64,000 bases of DNA from Enhydrobacter aerosaccus (GTDB lineage: Bacteria > Pseudomonadota > Alphaproteobacteria > Reyranellales > Reyranellaceae), in contig NZ_FUWJ01000008.1 in the NCBI RefSeq assembly GCF_900167455.1, positions 62,001 through 126,000 of the forward strand, read 5' to 3'. The position numbers and the translations under genes were made by a program. Below are positions 16,779 through 28,015 of the stretch, piece by piece. The stretch's first letter is position 1, and each line of letters starts with the position of its first letter. A model generated the notes under the pieces. The model saw only the letters and a program-made list of their open reading frames with translations. It did not search any database and had not been told where the DNA came from.

Positions 16779-18302
16779 ATGCACGCAGGATATTCATTGG
16801 ACGCCAGTCGACTCACGGCCATCGGCGACGAGCGCTTTGCTCAGGGGCGCCTCGACGAAGCGATGTCGGCCTACCGTCAGGCGCTCAGCTTGTCGCCCGG
16901 CTTCGGGGCTGCGCGAGCGGGGCTCGATGCGATCCTGGAGCGTGCTCGCACACCGCGGCCGAACGAGCATCTGATTGCGCTGCTGCTCGAGGGCTATGCC
17001 GACGAAGGTGCCAACTGGGACGCCCTCGGCTGGGGTGCCGCGCATCAGCTCGTGGTCGGCTGGCCGAAGTCGGCAACACCGGCGGAGATGGCCGGCAATG
17101 GCTTGCTGCTGGAGTTCCTGCGCAAGTCCCTCAATCGGGATGCGACGCTCGAACGCCATCTCGTGGCGTTGCGCGCCGCGACCGCGAGACTGCTGCTTCA
17201 GCCTGAACCATCCCCTGCCGTCGTCGCTCTTGCCGCGGCGATCGCGCAGCAGGCCTGGCAGAACGAATATATCTGGCCCGACGATCCTGCCGTGCCCGAC
17301 GGCATCGCCGGCGCGATGTATCGTCCACAGCCGCAGCCGCAACCGGACGCGCTCGAGGAACGACGGCTGGCTGCCGAACTCCCGGAACTCGCGCCCATCA
17401 CCGACGCCGTGTCGCAGTCGGTGGCGGCAATGTACGAGGCCAATCCCTATCCGCGCTGGACGCATCTGCCGCGGCGGCCGACGCTCGATGTGCGGGCGAG
17501 CCTGCAGCGGGACTTTCCGCACGCCCGCGCCGTCGATTTCGAGACGCCGCTCGCGGTCCTGATGCCGGGCGCCGGCACGGGCCAACATCCGCTGTTGGTC
17601 GCGTCGACCTACGACAACGTCGAGGTAACGGCGGTCGATCTGTCCCGTACCAGCCTGGCCTACGGCAAGCGCATGGCGGCGCGCCACGGCGTCGGCAACA
17701 TCGAGTTCCTGCGTGGCGACATTCTCGATCTGCCGAGGCTTGGCCGAGTGTTCGATCATGTCGAATGCGTGGGCGTGCTGCATCATATGGCCGATCCCAG
17801 AGCCGGCCTGCTGGCGATCTCCGCCGTCATGCGGCCTGGCGCCTTCCTGCGGCTCGGCCTCTACGGCGAAGGGGGCCGCAAGATCGTCGAGAAGGCGCGG
17901 CGCGACATCGCGGCAGCCCGAATTCCCCCAACGCTCGAGGGCCTGCGTGACTTTCGGCGGCGTGTGATGGGCGGCGATCTCGGACGCTTGGCCGGGTTGA
18001 CCGCATGGGAGGATTTCTGGAGTGCCAGCCTGCTGCGCGACCTCTGCTTCCATGTGCAGGAGCATCGCTTCACCATTCCGCGCCTGCGCGCCTTCCTGGA
18101 AGGCAGCGGCCTGACCTTCCTCGGCTTCGAGTTCAACGCTGGCAGCGCCCATCGCGCCGTGGCGGAGGCCGACCCTATCGCGCTCTATCGCGCACGCTTT
18201 CGCAACGAGACGACGCTGTCCGATCTGGCCCGATGGGAGCAACTCGAATGCGAGAAGCCGGCGTTGTTCGCGGGCTACGCGTTCGTCTGCCAGAAGGATT
18301 AG
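16779..18302 (+). CDS. TPR-containing class I SAM-dependent methyltransferase
   Basis: 507-residue protein. Residues about 10-50 (DERFAQGRLDEAMSAYRQAL and LSLSPGFGAARAGLD) form a TPR-like repeat. The C-terminal half holds a Rossmann methyltransferase core with LMPGAGTGQHPLL (motif I, about residue 260), VTAVDLSRTSLAYGK (motif II) and FDHVECVGVLHHMADP (motif IV). The middle segment with MYEANPYPRWTHLP is typical of this fused family. The methyl acceptor is unknown. Divergent from the M48 gene. Confidence 0.8.
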   Translation: MHAGYSLDASRLTAIGDERFAQGRLDEAMSAYRQALSLSPGFGAARAGLDAILERARTPRPNEHLIALLLEGYADEGANWDALGWGAAHQLVVGWPKSATPAEMAGNGLLLEFLRKSLNRDATLERHLVALRAATARLLLQPEPSPAVVALAAAIAQQAWQNEYIWPDDPAVPDGIAGAMYRPQPQPQPDALEERRLAAELPELAPITDAVSQSVAAMYEANPYPRWTHLPRRPTLDVRASLQRDFPHARAVDFETPLAVLMPGAGTGQHPLLVASTYDNVEVTAVDLSRTSLAYGKRMAARHGVGNIEFLRGDILDLPRLGRVFDHVECVGVLHHMADPRAGLLAISAVMRPGAFLRLGLYGEGGRKIVEKARRDIAAARIPPTLEGLRDFRRRVMGGDLGRLAGLTAWEDFWSASLLRDLCFHVQEHRFTIPRLRAFLEGSGLTFLGFEFNAGSAHRAVAEADPIALYRARFRNETTLSDLARWEQLECEKPALFAGYAFVCQKD

Positions 18303-18349
18303 TCACAAGCTGCCCTGCTTCGGTCATGAGAAGCCGATAGGAAGGTCGG

Positions 18350-18880
18350 ATGGACGCCATTACGACCGACCGGCTGGTTCTGAGAAATTTCAGAAAGGGA
18401 GACGCCAACGATCTGCTCGCCTATCTGCGCGAGCCCAGGGCGAGCTGTTTCCTCTCACTCAAGCTGGAAGATCTTGCAGCGGCGGAAGTAGAAGTGGAAA
18501 CGCGCAGCAGAAGCGACGAGCATATCGCCGTATGCCTGCGAGGTGCCGATAGGCTGATCGGTGACGTCTTCTGCGTGCCCGAGCCTCCCGATACCCACGC
18601 CGTCGGCTGGAACTTCAACGCCGATTTTGGCGGCGCGGGATTTGCCTTCGAGGCTGCGCGGGCCCTTTTCCAGTATCTGTTCGCGGAGAAGCAAGCGCGA
18701 CGCCTCTATGCCTATGTCGAGGAAGGCAACAGCGCCTCGCAGCGCCTGTGCGAGAGATTGCGAATGAGGCGGGAGGGAGTGTTCAAGGAGTTCGTGTCCT
18801 TCACCAGGGATCACCAGGGTGTCCCGATTTTCGAGAACACGATGCAGTACGCCATCCTGCGGAAAGAATGGGTGGCATGA
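18350..18880 (+). CDS. GNAT family N-acetyltransferase (RimJ/RimL-like)
   Basis: 176 residues, beginning MDAITTDRLVLRNFRKGDAN, the standard opening of the acetyltransferase_3 subgroup. EAARALFQYLFAEKQARRLY and SASQRLCERLRMRREGVF are the acetyl-CoA-binding strand and C-terminal motif. Substrate unknown; it may acetylate an N-terminus or a small amine. Convergent with hemC. Confidence 0.85.
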   Translation: MDAITTDRLVLRNFRKGDANDLLAYLREPRASCFLSLKLEDLAAAEVEVETRSRSDEHIAVCLRGADRLIGDVFCVPEPPDTHAVGWNFNADFGGAGFAFEAARALFQYLFAEKQARRLYAYVEEGNSASQRLCERLRMRREGVFKEFVSFTRDHQGVPIFENTMQYAILRKEWVA

Positions 18881-18901
18881 CGGCCCCAACGGTCAAGCCA
18901 G

Positions 18902-19831
18902 CTAGGACTCCAGGAAGCCGGGTCCGCCGCGGCGCTTCAGCTCCTCGCCCGCTTCGCGGCCCAGCCGTTCGGCATCGCGGATGGCCCCCTGCCGCTCGGT
19001 CGTGAGGACCTCAGAGCCATCCGGTTTGGCGATCAGCCCGCGCAGATGGAGGCCGCCGGTCGCGTCGAGGACAGCATGGCCGGCGATCGGCGTGCGGCAG
19101 GAGCCATCGAGCACGGCAAGCATGGCGTGTTCGGCCGCGACGCAGGTCGCCGTGGCGGCATGATCGATGGCGGCGAGCCAGCCCCGCGTGCGCGCATCGT
19201 CGGCGCGGCACTCGATGCAGACGGCGCCCTGACCGACCGCCGGCAGGATCTCGTCTTCACTGATCGGGGCGCCGACATCGGCAAGGCCCAGGCGTTTCAG
19301 TCCTGCGAGCGCCAGCAGGGTGGCATCGACCACGCCGTCGGCCCGCTTGGCGAGGCGCGTATCGACATTGCCGCGCAGGGTGACGATCTGCAGGTCGGGC
19401 CGGCGATGCAGCAGTTGCGCGCGGCGGCGCAGGGCGGAGGTTCCGACGATCGCGCCATGTTTGAGATCGGCAATGCGCCGCACTTCGCCGGCGATCAGCA
19501 CGTCACGCACATCCTCGCGCGGCAGGAAGGCGGCGATCGCGAGTCCCGGTGGCTGGGCGGTCGGCATGTCCTTCATGCTGTGCACGGCGGCATCGATGCG
19601 GCCGCCGAGCATGGCCTCCTCGATCTCCTTCACGAACAGCCCCTTGCCGCCGGCCTCGGCTAGCGGTCGGTCCTGGATCGCATCGCCCGTGGTCCTGATG
19701 ACGGTGATCTCGATGGCACCGGGCGCGGCCAAGGCGGGAACTGCCTTGGCCAGCGCATCGCGTACCAATCCCGTCTGGGTGAGGGCGAGCTTGCTGCCGC
19801 GCGTGCCGAGACGCAGGAGGGTAGCCGTCAT
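18902..19831 (-). CDS. hemC: Porphobilinogen deaminase (hydroxymethylbilane synthase)
   Basis: Polymerises four porphobilinogens in haem synthesis. 309 residues: LRLGTRGSKLALTQ near the start, IVGTSALRRRAQL in the middle, and the dipyrromethane-cofactor cysteine in LDGSCRTPIAGHA (about residue 245). The divergent neighbour is tsaD, the conserved alphaproteobacterial arrangement. Confidence 0.97.
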   Translation of the reverse strand: MTATLLRLGTRGSKLALTQTGLVRDALAKAVPALAAPGAIEITVIRTTGDAIQDRPLAEAGGKGLFVKEIEEAMLGGRIDAAVHSMKDMPTAQPPGLAIAAFLPREDVRDVLIAGEVRRIADLKHGAIVGTSALRRRAQLLHRRPDLQIVTLRGNVDTRLAKRADGVVDATLLALAGLKRLGLADVGAPISEDEILPAVGQGAVCIECRADDARTRGWLAAIDHAATATCVAAEHAMLAVLDGSCRTPIAGHAVLDATGGLHLRGLIAKPDGSEVLTTERQGAIRDAERLGREAGEELKRRGGPGFLES

Positions 19832-19877
19832 GGCGCTGCTCTAGCGTAGCTGGACTGCCAACGCTAGAAGACACCGC

Positions 19878-20906
19878 ATGCGGGTCATGGGCATCGAAAC
19901 CAGCTGCGACGAAACGGCAGTCGCCATTGTCGAGGCGCCGGCGGGAACCGAACCGGTGGGGCGGATCCTGGCCAATGTCGTGTACAGCCAGCTCACCGAA
20001 CATCGTCGCTTCGGCGGCGTCGTCCCGGAAATCGCCGCGCGGGCCCATCTCGAGCGGCTGGACGGGCTGGTGCGCCAGGCGCTGGCCGAGGCCGGAACGG
20101 ACCTGGCCGATCTCGACGGCATCGCCGCGACCGGCGGACCTGGCCTGATCGGCGGCGTCATGGTCGGCGTCATGACGGCCAAGGCGCTGGCCTTCGTCCA
20201 CGACAAACCTTTCCTGGCCGTGAATCATCTCGAAGGGCACGCGCTCTCGGTCCGGCTGACGGAAACGGTCGCCTTTCCCTATCTGCTGCTGCTGGTTTCC
20301 GGTGGCCACTGCCAGCTCCTCACCGTGCACGGCCCGGGTGCCTTCACGCGCCTGGGGACGACCATCGACGATGCGGTGGGCGAATGCTTCGACAAGACGG
20401 CGAAGCTGCTGGATCTCGGCTTCCCGGGCGGCCCGGCGGTCGAGCGCACGGCCAAGGGCGGCGATCCGAAGCGCTTCGCCCTGCCGCGACCGATGTGGCG
20501 CAAACCCGGCTGCGACTTTTCCTTCTCCGGATTGAAGACCGCGGTGCGCCAGGCGGCGGAGAAGCTGCCGGTGGACGACGCGCAGGCGGTTGCCGATCTC
20601 TGCGCCTCGTTCCAGCGCACGGTGGGCGATGTGCTGGCCGATCGCTGCGCCAACGCCCTGGCGCTCGAGCCATCGCCGACATTGGTCGTGGCGGGCGGTG
20701 TGGCCGCCAACGCCTATCTGCGCGGCCGGCTGGAAGAGTTGGCCACCGCCCACGGTGCCACGCTGGTCGCGCCGCCGATCAAGCTCTGCACCGACAACGG
20801 CGCCATGATCGCCTGGGCCGGCCTCGAACGCCTGCGGCTCGGCAAGCAGGACACGCTCGATTTCCGGCCACGGCCACGCTGGCCGCTCGATCCGATCGCG
20901 GCATGA
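19878..20906 (+). CDS. tsaD: tRNA N6-adenosine threonylcarbamoyltransferase
   Basis: Catalyses the last step of t6A modification at tRNA position 37 with TsaB/TsaE. 342 residues with MGIETSCDETAVAIV at the start, the metal-binding HxxxH in NHLEGHALS, LLVSGGHCQLL and VAGGVAANAYLR. Its stop overlaps the gpsA start (ATGA). Confidence 0.97.
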   Translation: MRVMGIETSCDETAVAIVEAPAGTEPVGRILANVVYSQLTEHRRFGGVVPEIAARAHLERLDGLVRQALAEAGTDLADLDGIAATGGPGLIGGVMVGVMTAKALAFVHDKPFLAVNHLEGHALSVRLTETVAFPYLLLLVSGGHCQLLTVHGPGAFTRLGTTIDDAVGECFDKTAKLLDLGFPGGPAVERTAKGGDPKRFALPRPMWRKPGCDFSFSGLKTAVRQAAEKLPVDDAQAVADLCASFQRTVGDVLADRCANALALEPSPTLVVAGGVAANAYLRGRLEELATAHGATLVAPPIKLCTDNGAMIAWAGLERLRLGKQDTLDFRPRPRWPLDPIAA

Positions 20907-21904
20907 CGGGCAGCATGGCCAGCTTCGATCATATTGGCGTCGTCGGAGGTGGGGCCTGGGGCACCGCCCTGGCCTGCCTCGCCCGCCGCGCCGGCCGTCG
21001 GGTGACGCTATGGTCGCGCGATCCCGCCATTTCGCATGCCATTGCCGAATCGCACGTCAACCCGGTCTATATGCCCGACATCGCGCTCGATGACGGCATC
21101 GAGGCGGCAAGCGACATCGCCGCGCTGGCCGGCTGCGATATCGTGCTGCTGGTCTGCCCGGCACAGGCGGTGCGCACCGTCTCGGCGAAGATTGGCGGCA
21201 CGGGTCCAATCGTGATCTGCGCCAAGGGCATCGAAGCGAAGACCGGCCTGTTGATGCCGGAAGTGCTGGCCGAGTGCCAACCCGGGCGGGCCATCGCTGT
21301 CCTGTCGGGGCCGAGCTTTGCCGAGGAGGTCGTCCGCGGATTGCCGACGGCCGTCAGCATCGCCACCGCCGACCACGAGCTTGGGCGGCGGCTGGCGGCG
21401 ACGCTGGCGGCGGCTGCCTTCCGGCCGTACTGGACCCACGATGTGCTGGGCGTGGCGCTGGGTGGCGCCGTCAAGAACGTGCTGGCGATCGCTGCCGGTA
21501 TCGTCGAGGGGCGAGGGCTGGGGACCAACGCGGCCGCGGCCCTGATCACGCGCGGCTTTGCCGAGATGGCGCGACTCGGCCAGGCGATGGGCGCCGAGCT
21601 CGAGACGCTGGCGGGCTTAAGCGGCCTCGGCGATCTGGTCCTCACCTGTTATGGCCCGCTGTCGCGCAACCGCTCGCTCGGCTCGGCGCTCGGTAAGGGC
21701 ATGACGCTCGCGGGCTATATGGAGGGCCGCCGCCAGGTGGTGGAGGGCCAGGCGACGGCGCCGGCGGTGCTGGCGCGGGCAGCGCGGCTTGAGATCGAGA
21801 TGCCGATCTGCACGGCGGTCGATGCTATCCTGCATCGCGGCGCCGATCTCGATCAGACCATCCGCGGTCTGCTGGCGCGGCCGCTGCGGCGCGAAGGGGA
21901 GTGA
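20903..21904 (+). CDS. gpsA: NAD(P)H-dependent glycerol-3-phosphate dehydrogenase
   Basis: Reduces dihydroxyacetone phosphate to sn-glycerol 3-phosphate for phospholipid synthesis. 333 residues from ATG 20903, which overlaps the tsaD stop. The Rossmann motif VGGGAWGTALACLARR, LSGPSFAEEV, and the catalytic-lysine region GGAVKNVLAIAAGI are all seen. The EVE-domain gene follows with its SD inside the end of gpsA. Confidence 0.96.
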   Translation: MTGSMASFDHIGVVGGGAWGTALACLARRAGRRVTLWSRDPAISHAIAESHVNPVYMPDIALDDGIEAASDIAALAGCDIVLLVCPAQAVRTVSAKIGGTGPIVICAKGIEAKTGLLMPEVLAECQPGRAIAVLSGPSFAEEVVRGLPTAVSIATADHELGRRLAATLAAAAFRPYWTHDVLGVALGGAVKNVLAIAAGIVEGRGLGTNAAAALITRGFAEMARLGQAMGAELETLAGLSGLGDLVLTCYGPLSRNRSLGSALGKGMTLAGYMEGRRQVVEGQATAPAVLARAARLEIEMPICTAVDAILHRGADLDQTIRGLLARPLRREGE

Positions 21905-21918
21905 GGAAGGGGAGCATC

Positions 21919-22329
21919 ATGGCTTACTGGCTCATCAAATCCGAGCCCTCGGTCTATTCGTGGGATCAGTTCGTGAAGGAGAAGCGCACCTCCTGGACCG
22001 GCGTGCGCAATGCCCAGGCGGCATTGAATCTCAAGGCGATGAAGCCGGGCGACCGCTGCTTCTTCTATCACTCCAACGAGGGCAAGGAGATCGTGGGCAT
22101 CGCCGAGGTGGTGAAGGCCGCCTATCCCGATCCGACCGACAAGGCCGGCAAGGCCGTGACGGTCGATGTCGCGCCGATCGAGCCGGTGAAACAGTCGGTG
22201 ACACTCGCGGCGATCAAGGCCGATGCTCGGCTCAAGGACTTCGGCCTGGTGCGCCAGTCGCGACTATCCGTCGTGCCGGTCAATGCCGAGCAGTGGAAGC
22301 TGATCCTGAAGATGGCAGGCGGCAAGTAA
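21919..22329 (+). CDS. EVE domain-containing protein
   Basis: 136 residues from ATG 21919, preceded by the SD GGAAGGGGA; a GTG at 21901 would add six residues. The whole protein is an EVE/PUA-like fold: AYWLIKSEPSVYSWDQF, TSWTGVRNAQAALNLKAMK, FFYHSNEGKEIVGIAEVVK. EVE domains bind modified bases in nucleic acids; the cellular role of this stand-alone form is not settled. Co-directional with tsaD and gpsA, a frequent alphaproteobacterial context. Confidence 0.9.
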   Translation: MAYWLIKSEPSVYSWDQFVKEKRTSWTGVRNAQAALNLKAMKPGDRCFFYHSNEGKEIVGIAEVVKAAYPDPTDKAGKAVTVDVAPIEPVKQSVTLAAIKADARLKDFGLVRQSRLSVVPVNAEQWKLILKMAGGK

Positions 22330-22365
22330 GGTCGCCCGCAAAGAGTCTCGGGCGCGCGCCCTCGA

Positions 22366-23109
22366 TCAGCGGGCGACCCAGCTTTCGTAGTCGCGCGCCA
22401 CATCCGCGACCGCAGCCTCGTAGATGCGCTTGCCATGCTCGACCGTGGCCAGGTTCGGATCGGAGCCGATGCGGCCGTCGGGGAAGTTGCGGCGATAGTC
22501 CTCGGCATCGGCGAACGATCCGGTCGGCGCGATGCGCGGCTCCATCGGCTTCTGCTGCACCGTTTCGGGATAGAGGTGCCAGGTGACCGCCACTTCCGAC
22601 GGCGTGGCGTGGCTGCCCTCGGCGCTGCCATAGAGCTCGCGACTCAGCCCCTTCACGCCGGCGCTTTCCCACCAGTTGCGCAGCGCGCACTTGAGTGAAG
22701 GCTGGTTGCTGAGCTTCTCCATCGAGCGCTCGGCATAGATCTCCGAGAAGGCGGCGGTGACGGTGGCGATGTTGCCGCCATGGCCGTTGACGAAATAGAA
22801 ACGCGTGAAGCCATGGCGGGCCAGCGACAGGACCATGTCGCGCACCACGGCGATCAGCGTGCTGGGCTTCAGCGTCATCGAACCGGGAAAGCCGAGATGA
22901 TGCTGCGCCATGCCGACGGCGATGGTGGGGGCCACCAGGGCTCCGACCTTCTCGCCGGCCCCGCGCGCGATCATCTCCGAGGTCAGCGCGTCCGTGCCGA
23001 TCAGGCCAGTGGGGCCATGCTGCTCGGTCGAGCCGATCGGGATGATGATGCCGGTCTTGGTCTTGAGGTAATCCTCGACGAACTGCCAGGTCTTGAGCTG
23101 AAGCTGCAC
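22366..23109 (-). CDS. Creatininase-family amidohydrolase
   Basis: 247 residues with the metal-site motifs of the creatininase/MftE/ArfB group: IPIGSTEQHGPTG (Glu and His ligands), GTDALTSEMIARG, and YFVNGHGGNIATV. A second acidic segment is SAEGSHATPSEVA. The family cleaves cyclic amides or formamides; the substrate here is unknown and no pathway partner adjoins. Confidence 0.87.
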   Translation of the reverse strand: MQLQLKTWQFVEDYLKTKTGIIIPIGSTEQHGPTGLIGTDALTSEMIARGAGEKVGALVAPTIAVGMAQHHLGFPGSMTLKPSTLIAVVRDMVLSLARHGFTRFYFVNGHGGNIATVTAAFSEIYAERSMEKLSNQPSLKCALRNWWESAGVKGLSRELYGSAEGSHATPSEVAVTWHLYPETVQQKPMEPRIAPTGSFADAEDYRRNFPDGRIGSDPNLATVEHGKRIYEAAVADVARDYESWVAR

Positions 23110-23251
23110 GCGCTACTCCGTCATTGCGGCTCGGCCCGACAGGACAGCGGCCATCTCGAGCGAAGCCAGGAACTAGTGGATTGGATGCCGCGAAACATCC
23201 CTCGCTTCGCCCGCGATGACAACCGTCGTTTGGCGGCCAGCCGCTTCCTCG

Positions 23252-23674
23252 CTAATCGGCGCGCCAGAACTCCGCGGCGCCCTTGGGCAGCCGGGCGAGC
23301 ACGCCCTCGAGCGCCGAGTGGTCGACACGGCGGCGCAACGCGGCCGCGACGTCCTCGATGGCCGACTGCGTCGATACATTGTGGTCCTGCCGCAGCTGCA
23401 GGACTTCGGCATTCATCGCGGCCTTGTCCGCGAACGGCCGTTTCGGCGCGTCGATGTCCCAGTCGGCCACGAACAGGGCGCGTAATCCTACCGGGAGCAC
23501 GTTGGCGAACAGCAGCGCCTCCTTCACGGTCAGCCGCCGTCGGAAGGCCTGCAGGACGCCCTGCGCCATCGTGTAGGCGCGATGCGTCGTGCTCAGCAGG
23601 GCGGTGTCACGCACATCGACCAGGAATGCCTCGAACTCCTTCGAGGCGCGTTCGTATTCCTGGGGCACCGTCAT
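23252..23674 (-). CDS. DUF2267 domain-containing protein
   Basis: 140-residue, mostly helical soluble protein. AYTMAQGVLQAFRRRLTVKE, LFANVLPVGLRALFVADWD and DVAAALRRRVDHSALEGVLA match the repeated helical pattern of DUF2267 proteins. Function is unknown. It is 6 bases downstream of the DUF255 gene on the same strand and may be co-transcribed. Confidence 0.75.
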   Translation of the reverse strand: MTVPQEYERASKEFEAFLVDVRDTALLSTTHRAYTMAQGVLQAFRRRLTVKEALLFANVLPVGLRALFVADWDIDAPKRPFADKAAMNAEVLQLRQDHNVSTQSAIEDVAAALRRRVDHSALEGVLARLPKGAAEFWRAD

Positions 23675-23680
23675 GCGCGA

Positions 23681-25716
<2,036 letters not shown>

Positions 25717-25720
<4 letters not shown>

Positions 25721-26814
25721 GCCGGACCTTCTCCGAGGTTGCCTTCGCTATTGATCAGGAGCACGCGGGCAGTCTTGTCGAGCCCGACCGCGCGCCGCGC
25801 GTCGTCGTTGGCGCAGAGGCGCAGAAGGCCGGCCATTCCGGCGCAGCCGGAGGGTCCGGAAGCGATCGCCGGATCTTGGCCGAGAGGATGGGCGTATTGG
25901 CGCCGGGCCGGCATCACCTCGTCCTCCTCGATGGTCATGAACCAGTCCGCGCCCAGGCCGATCACCGGCCAGGTCAGGGGCGAGATCTCCCGGCAGGCAA
26001 GCCCACCCATGACCGTTTCGGCATCGCCGGATGCCAGCATGGCTTTGCCGGCCAGGTTGCTCTGGAACCAGCAATCCGCACTCTTCGGTTCAACGACGAT
26101 GAACACCGGCCGTTGCGGCAGCACGGCCCAGAGATAGCCGATCACCGCCGCGGCGAGGCCGCCCACACCGGCCTGGACGAGAACGTGCGTCGGCGCCTGC
26201 GGCCATTGATGGGCGATCTCGTCGGCCAGCACGGTGTAGCCGCGCATCACGTCGCGCGGCACGGTCTCGTACCCTTCCCATGACGTGTCGGAGATGATGG
26301 TCCAGCCCTTCTGTTCGGCCTGCCGCCGGCACTCGGCGACGGCGGTGTCGTAGTCGCCGTCGATGCGGATCACCTCGGCGCCGCGGGCACGGATCGCGGC
26401 CTCCTTTTCGGAGCTGGTGAATTTCGGCAGAAAGATCACGCAACGTGCGCCGACCAGCTGCGCCCCCATGGCGACCGAGCGGCCGTGATTGCCCGAGCTT
26501 GCCGTGGTGAAGACGATATCGGCCGGAGCCCTGTCCTTGTGCGTGGCGACAAATTCATGCACCGCGAAGACACCACCCAACGCCTTGAAGGCGCCGAAGC
26601 CGAAGCGCTGGCTCTCGTCCTTGATGCGGAGTTCGGCGACGCCGAGCCGGTCGGCCAGGGCCGGTAGCGGCACGAGCGGCGTCTGGCTCTTGTCAGGCAC
26701 GGCAAGCTTGCCGATATCGGGAAGGGCGGCAGGATCGATGACCGTGCGTTGCGCGGGGCCATAGGGGCGGGTGCGGTCGACGCGGGGATTGTGGGCAAGC
26801 CAGCTCGTAGTCAT
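25717..26814 (-). CDS. Diaminopropionate ammonia-lyase
   Basis: PLP enzyme that converts 2,3-diaminopropionate to pyruvate and ammonia. 365 residues. The PLP lysine is in FGFGAFKALGGVFAV, and ASSGNHGRSVAMGAQ is the phosphate-binding loop of the tryptophan-synthase-beta fold. DTSWEGYETVPRDVMRGY and IASGPSGCAGMAGLL are characteristic of this lyase rather than threonine deaminase. Overlaps the DUF255 gene (ATGA). Confidence 0.9.
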
Positions 26815-26882
26815 GCCTGCTCATAGCATGGCCGCGACGCGGGATATCCCCTAAGGTTGGCCGGCCAAATGGAGAGCGACGG

Positions 26883-27140
26883 ATGAAAGTGAACCTCGAA
26901 GTGAATTGCACGCCCGAGGAGGCGCGCGCCTTCTTCGGCCTGCCCGATCTCAAGCCGATGCAGGACCGGATCATGGGCGAGATCGAGGAGCGGCTGCGGT
27001 CGAGCCTGAATGCGATGAATCCCGAGGCGATCTTCAAGACCTGGCTGCCCGCCTCCATGCAGGGCGTCGAGCAGATGCAGCAGATCCAGCAGGCGTTCTG
27101 GGCCCAGCTTGCCAATATCGCCAGCGGCAAGAAGGAATGA
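26883..27140 (+). CDS. Small conserved protein (DUF6489-like)
   Basis: 85-residue protein opening MKVNLEVNCTPEEARAFFGL and PDLKPMQDRIMGEIEERL, then a hydrophobic/glutamine-rich tail (GVEQMQQIQQAFWAQLANI). I recognise this as the short conserved alphaproteobacterial family usually labelled DUF6489, but assign it from memory of the N-terminus only. Function unknown. Upstream of the ferredoxin by 7 bases. Confidence 0.75.
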   Translation: MKVNLEVNCTPEEARAFFGLPDLKPMQDRIMGEIEERLRSSLNAMNPEAIFKTWLPASMQGVEQMQQIQQAFWAQLANIASGKKE

Positions 27141-27147
27141 GCGCGGC

Positions 27148-27522
27148 ATGTGCGAGCGCGAGAAACCGACCGATCCCAGGCCCTATTACGAAGCGCATGT
27201 CTTCTGCTGCACCAACCGGCGGCCGGCCGGCCATCCGCGCGGTTGCTGCGCGGAGAAGGCATCGGAGCAGTTGCGCGACTACATGAAACGCCGCGCCAAG
27301 GAACTCGGCCTCGGCAAGGTCCGCATCAACAGCGCCGGCTGCCTCGATCGCTGCGAACTCGGGCCGACGGTCGTGATCTATCCCGAAGGCATCTGGTACA
27401 CAGTGGCGACCAAGGAAGATGTCGAGGAGGTGCTGAAGACGCACCTGATCGATGGCGGCCGCGTCGAGCGCCTCATGCTGCAACCGACCGACCGGCTGCC
27501 GAAGGATCGCGTGAAGGGATGA
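27148..27522 (+). CDS. (2Fe-2S) thioredoxin-like ferredoxin
   Basis: 124 residues from ATG 27148 (MCEREKPTD). The fold is the thioredoxin-like [2Fe-2S] ferredoxin: YYEAHVFCCTNRRP, then INSAGCLDRCELGPTVVIYP supplies the second pair of cluster cysteines, and GIWYTVATKEDVEEVL the final strand/helix. An additional GCC after the first cluster ligand gives extra cysteines. Likely a one-electron carrier; partner unknown. Confidence 0.87.
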   Translation: MCEREKPTDPRPYYEAHVFCCTNRRPAGHPRGCCAEKASEQLRDYMKRRAKELGLGKVRINSAGCLDRCELGPTVVIYPEGIWYTVATKEDVEEVLKTHLIDGGRVERLMLQPTDRLPKDRVKG

Positions 27523-27618
27523 CGGGTGGCAGCGAGAGATCGTGCGCGGCGGTCAATACCAGTAATTGACGAGGTAGTAATGTCCTCCCAGAGCGGTCCT
27601 GCGGATCTGACACGCCGC
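27523..27618. other. Short intergenic region with an inverted repeat
   Basis: Contains GTCAAT-N7-ATTGAC (27552-27570). Reading the minus strand in frame beyond the toxin stop gives 22 further sense codons rich in aromatic residues (GGHYYLVNYWY) before the next stop. This may be a repeat or a degraded coding tail. Confidence 0.4.
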
Positions 27619-28014
27619 TCATGAGCGTTGGACGATGTTGACGCGGCCGCGCTTGAGTCGCGCCAAAGCCTCGGCTGCAACTTTCCGTGTAAAGACGGTT
27701 CCAAACGAGCCACGAGCTGTAAGGCCGGCAAAGTCGTACAGGGAGTGGGTGTTCGTCAGATTGAACTCGTCGACGATGATCCAACTTGGCGCATCTAGTC
27801 CCGTTCGCCTGCGTTCGATCTCCGGGACTGCGATGGCCGCGCGATCGGCAGAGGGCTGCTGTGTCGTCAGCGGGAAGAGATAAAGTCGGGAGGGATCGCG
27901 GCTGATGGCGAGAAGGACGCAAACGGGGCGTACCTTTCGTCCTGTCTCTTCTCCGGCCTCTGCCTGCCGGTGCCAGAGGTAGTTGAAGTCCAGGACGTCG
28001 CCGGGCTGGAACAC
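27619..28014 (-). CDS. PemK/MazF-like toxin of a type II toxin-antitoxin pair
   Basis: 131 residues from a GTG at 28014 (MFQPGDVLDFNYLWHRQ); the 39 codons upstream in frame are inside the antitoxin gene. The opening FxxGDVLDF and the RKVRPVCVLLAISRD segment follow the MazF/PemK beta-barrel pattern, and VAAEALARLKRGRVNIV is the C-terminal helix. The predicted role is an endoribonuclease toxin. It begins one base after the antitoxin stop, so translation is coupled. Confidence 0.75.
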   Translation of the reverse strand: MFQPGDVLDFNYLWHRQAEAGEETGRKVRPVCVLLAISRDPSRLYLFPLTTQQPSADRAAIAVPEIERRRTGLDAPSWIIVDEFNLTNTHSLYDFAGLTARGSFGTVFTRKVAAEALARLKRGRVNIVQRS

Positions 28015-28015
28015 G

